In this document: positions 61,619-64,000 of the stretch, in pieces | Position numbering within the stretch: the first letter of the stretch is position 1 | How the letters are laid out: each line of letters opens with the position of its first letter | Assembly: GCA_964449075.1 (NCBI GenBank) | Contig: CAYVBJ010000002.1 | Location: 1 to 64,000 of the forward strand | Source: CAYVBJ01 sp964449075 | Lineage (GTDB): Bacteria; Bacteroidota; Rhodothermia; Balneolales; Balneolaceae | Length of the DNA stretch: 64,000 nucleotides | Reading direction: 5' to 3' | Made by a program: the position numbers and the translations under genes | Notes under the pieces: model-generated | What the model was told of the DNA's origin: nothing | Databases searched by the model: none | The model's input: only the letters and a program-made list of their open reading frames with translations

Positions 61619-63688
61619 TTACGTTCTCTCCGAAAGCAGCTCTTTAAACCCTTCTTCATCCAGCACTTTTACGTTATGTTCTCTCGCATCATCCAGCTTT
61701 GAACCTGCACCGGGACCGGCAACCACATAATCGGTTTCACCGCTCACGTTTGACGTTGCCCGCGCCCCCAGCCGTTCAACCAGCTCTTTCGCTTCGTCAC
61801 GTGTCCACTCTTCAAGAGTTCCCGTAAATACAAACTTTAAATCTTTCAGCGGCTGTTTCTGTTCACCTGCCTGTGGATTGTGCAATTTCAAACCGGCTTT
61901 TTCCATTCTCTCAATATCATCCAGATTCTCCTTGTTTTTAAAGAATGATACAATTGATTCGGCCACTTCAGGACCTATTTCATCAATTTGCATTAACTCC
62001 TCTTTCTCTGCATTGATCAGATCATCCAGGGTATCAAAGTTAGATGTCAGAACCCGCGCCATATGTGACCCAACATGGGGAATGCCCAGTGCAAACAGAA
62101 AACGGTCGAGTGTTTTTTCCTTGCTCTTTTCGATCTCGTTCAGGATATTGTCAGCTGATTTATCGGCAATATCATCCAGTTCTTTCAGCCTCTCTTTGTC
62201 GAGATAATAGAGATCTGAAATCACTGAGATCAGCTCTTTATTCAGCAGCGCTTCCACTCTTTTATCTCCCAGTCCTTCAATATCCATTCCATCAGCAGAC
62301 ACAAAATGTTTCACTCCCTCGCGCACCCTGGCCGGACATTTCATATTTGTGCAGTGAGCCTGTTTTTTATCTTCACTCAGAACAACATCTGATCCGCAAA
62401 CCGGGCATTCATCCGGAATTTGATATCTTTTTTCGTCACCGGTTCTTTCGTCTTCAATTGGTTTTACTACATAGGGAATTACATCGCCCGCACGTTCAAC
62501 AATCACCTTATCCCCGATACGAATATCCTTCTTGTCAATTTCATTTTGATTGTGCAGGGATGCCCTGCGAACCTCAACACCCCCGATGTGAACCGGTTCG
62601 AGTATTGCGATAGGTGTAACTTTTCCTGTACGCCCGACCTGTTCCGTAATATCCCTGATCCGTGCGGTGGAACGCCGGGGCGGAAATTTATAGGCAATGG
62701 CCCAGCGCGGGTTATTCGACCGCGTACCCAGAGTGCTCTGCGCTTCCAGGTTATTCACTTTGCAGACCATACCATCAATTTCATATGGCAGATCTTCCCG
62801 GATATCTTCCAGATGATTGTACAATTCAGTCACCTGACTGATTCCATTACATTTTTTATTTAACTCCTTGTTAACCTTCAATCCCCAGCCGGGCAGTGCC
62901 TGTATTGCATCAAAGTGTGTATCAAAAGAGATCCCTTCAATCCGGGCCACTTCATAAAAATAGATTTGAAGCGGTCGTTCAGCTGTTACAGCGGGGTCAA
63001 GCTGACGAAGAGATCCTGCAGCAGCATTTCGCGGATTTGCAAACGTCTTTTTATCTTGTTTTTCCCTCTCTCTGTTTAACTTCTCAAAACGGTCTTTTCG
63101 CATGTACACTTCAGCCCGGACCACCAGTCTCTCCGGAATATCCCGGTTGTCTGCTTCTAATAATTTCAGCGGCACCTCCCTGAGTGTTTTGATATTATCC
63201 GTGACATCTTCTCCTGTTAGGCCATCTCCCCGTGTGGTCCCCTGAACAAGCGTTCCATCTTCGTAGATTAACTCCACAGCAAGGCCGTCATATTTAGGTT
63301 CTGCAACGTAGACCACCCGCTCCTTGTTCAGCTCTTTCCGGCAGGTATCGTCAAAATTCAGAAGATCTTCTTCGTCTTTTATGGATTTCAGACTTAGCAT
63401 CGGTTTTGGATGATCCACAAGCCCCAGCTCTTCGTTCGGCTCCCCGCCAACCTGCCGGGTCGGGGAATCTTCCGATTGCAGTCCGGGATATCTCTCCTCC
63501 AGCTCTTCCAGGGCAGACATCAATTCATCATATTCCGCATCAGAAATCACAGGATCATCCTTCACATAGTATCGGTAGTCGTGATACCGAATTGCCTCGC
63601 GAAGTTTTTTGATCGCTTTTTTGGCGTCAGTTTCGGAGCTGATATCTCCCGGGTTAATATCTGGTTTTATATCTCTTTCCGGACTCAT
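61619..63688 (-). CDS. ligA: NAD-dependent DNA ligase LigA
   Basis: The 689-residue ligase seals nicks during replication and repair. Visible are the Ia domain (YHDYRYYVKDDPVISDAEYD near residue 34), the adenylation motif PKYDGLA with the nucleophile Lys near 130, an OB-fold with IGDKVIVERAGDVIPYV near 395, a Cys4 zinc finger (CPVCGSD...HCTNMKCP near 428), helix-hairpin-helix repeats (about 470-590) and a C-terminal BRCT domain (LKFVFTGTLEEWTRDEA near 618). Full length. Same strand as the polX-like gene and 18 bp from it, so they may be cotranscribed. Confidence 0.97.
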   Translation of the reverse strand: MSPERDIKPDINPGDISSETDAKKAIKKLREAIRYHDYRYYVKDDPVISDAEYDELMSALEELEERYPGLQSEDSPTRQVGGEPNEELGLVDHPKPMLSLKSIKDEEDLLNFDDTCRKELNKERVVYVAEPKYDGLAVELIYEDGTLVQGTTRGDGLTGEDVTDNIKTLREVPLKLLEADNRDIPERLVVRAEVYMRKDRFEKLNREREKQDKKTFANPRNAAAGSLRQLDPAVTAERPLQIYFYEVARIEGISFDTHFDAIQALPGWGLKVNKELNKKCNGISQVTELYNHLEDIREDLPYEIDGMVCKVNNLEAQSTLGTRSNNPRWAIAYKFPPRRSTARIRDITEQVGRTGKVTPIAILEPVHIGGVEVRRASLHNQNEIDKKDIRIGDKVIVERAGDVIPYVVKPIEDERTGDEKRYQIPDECPVCGSDVVLSEDKKQAHCTNMKCPARVREGVKHFVSADGMDIEGLGDKRVEALLNKELISVISDLYYLDKERLKELDDIADKSADNILNEIEKSKEKTLDRFLFALGIPHVGSHMARVLTSNFDTLDDLINAEKEELMQIDEIGPEVAESIVSFFKNKENLDDIERMEKAGLKLHNPQAGEQKQPLKDLKFVFTGTLEEWTRDEAKELVERLGARATSNVSGETDYVVAGPGAGSKLDDAREHNVKVLDEEGFKELLSERT

Positions 63689-63706
63689 TGAGTGGTTCTT
63701 TCAGAT

Positions 63707-64000
63707 TTACTTTTTCATCATTTTGATGATTTCACCGGCTGATTTTGTATTGATGACATCATCCGCTTCAAGCCAGCCGCGCCTTGCCTGATTCACTCCG
63801 TATTTCAGATTTTTCAGATTATCTTTGGTATGAGAATCGGTGGAGATGGCAATTTTTATACCTCTTTCTTTTGCCATCTTCGAGTGAATGTCGTTCAGAT
63901 CGAGACGCCGAGGCGATGAATTGATCTCCATACAGATATTTCGCCCGGCTGCTTCACTCATAATTTTATCCATATTTATATCGATCGGATCTCGTTTGTG
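63707..64000 (-). CDS. polX: DNA polymerase X family / PHP-domain protein, C-terminal fragment
   Basis: The frame runs open to the window edge, so the first 98 codons seen are only the C-terminus. EINSSPRRLDLNDIH, AISTDSHTKDNL and YGVNQARRGWLE match the C-terminal PHP domain of bacterial PolX, where Asp and His residues bind metals for 3'-5' exonuclease. PolX proteins act in base-excision repair. It lies next to ligA, consistent with repair. The start is beyond the window. Confidence 0.88.
   Translation of the reverse strand, partial: HKRDPIDINMDKIMSEAAGRNICMEINSSPRRLDLNDIHSKMAKERGIKIAISTDSHTKDNLKNLKYGVNQARRGWLEADDVINTKSAGEIIKMMKK

Noticed and set aside
1..64000. tRNA or rRNA genes
   Set aside because: No cloverleaf-like segment with a TTC-loop signature nor any rRNA-like stretch was found on reading the intergenic regions.

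Overview
The window looks like a chromosome segment from the Bacteroidota/Balneolota lineage (Balneolaceae-like; this is inference). The reasons are a TonB-dependent receptor, TonB and OmpA-type envelope proteins, SPII lipoproteins, weak Shine-Dalgarno signals with several TTG/GTG starts, promoters of the TTTG...TAnnTTTG kind, and a CarB without its C-terminal regulatory domain. No rRNA, tRNA, CRISPR array, phage gene or intact insertion sequence was found. Both ends cut genes: a zinc metalloprotease on the left and a PolX-type polymerase on the right. One scaffold gap (100 N) is flanked by an exact 55-bp duplication and is an assembly artefact inside an SDR gene.

Layout. 0-9 kb: metalloprotease, TonB, a Gfo/Idh/MocA oxidoreductase, a PutP-like symporter, glutamate dehydrogenase, a 2H phosphoesterase and a small membrane protein. 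9-17 kb: DinB, a beta-propeller lipoprotein, a P1/DmpA peptidase, a nitrosative-stress group (RIC protein plus two paralogous four-helix membrane proteins) and a DUF6920-like protein. 17-26.6 kb: SDR, MBL-fold hydrolase, HIT protein, AroQ, a polysaccharide flippase, and a TonB-dependent receptor with a small His/Cys exported protein. 26.6-34 kb: an operon ddl - peptide-type binding lipoprotein - nadK - mdh, then a sulfotransferase divergent from a second flippase. 34-41 kb: lipoprotein-type beta-carbonic anhydrase, YbaK, a dehalogenase remnant, a DUF433/DUF5615 toxin-antitoxin pair, an OmpA-family protein, MnmE and a double universal-stress protein. 41-47 kb: carAB behind a probable attenuator, then an AT-rich island with a six-cysteine secreted peptide and a second propeller lipoprotein. 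47-64 kb: an operon of porin, SLC13 transporter, receiver protein and soluble cNMP-domain histidine kinase; then DoxX, an epimerase, a membrane-anchored serine hydrolase, a large BNR/sortilin-like protein, an ABC-F ATPase, LigA and PolX.

The most distinctive structure is intergenic. Several families of palindromic repeats crowd the spaces between genes and repeatedly bracket single accessory genes. Two arrays of about 240-bp composite repeats, one with three almost identical tandem units, lie on either side of the receptor cassette. Related modules flank the DUF6920-like gene, a third family flanks the first propeller lipoprotein, and a mirrored set of four hairpins lies upstream of the ABC-F gene. 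The best candidates for undescribed functional units are the secreted Cys-rich peptide with its propeller lipoprotein, the RIC/twin-membrane-protein operon, the porin/SLC13/two-component operon, and the repeat-bracketed receptor cassette.
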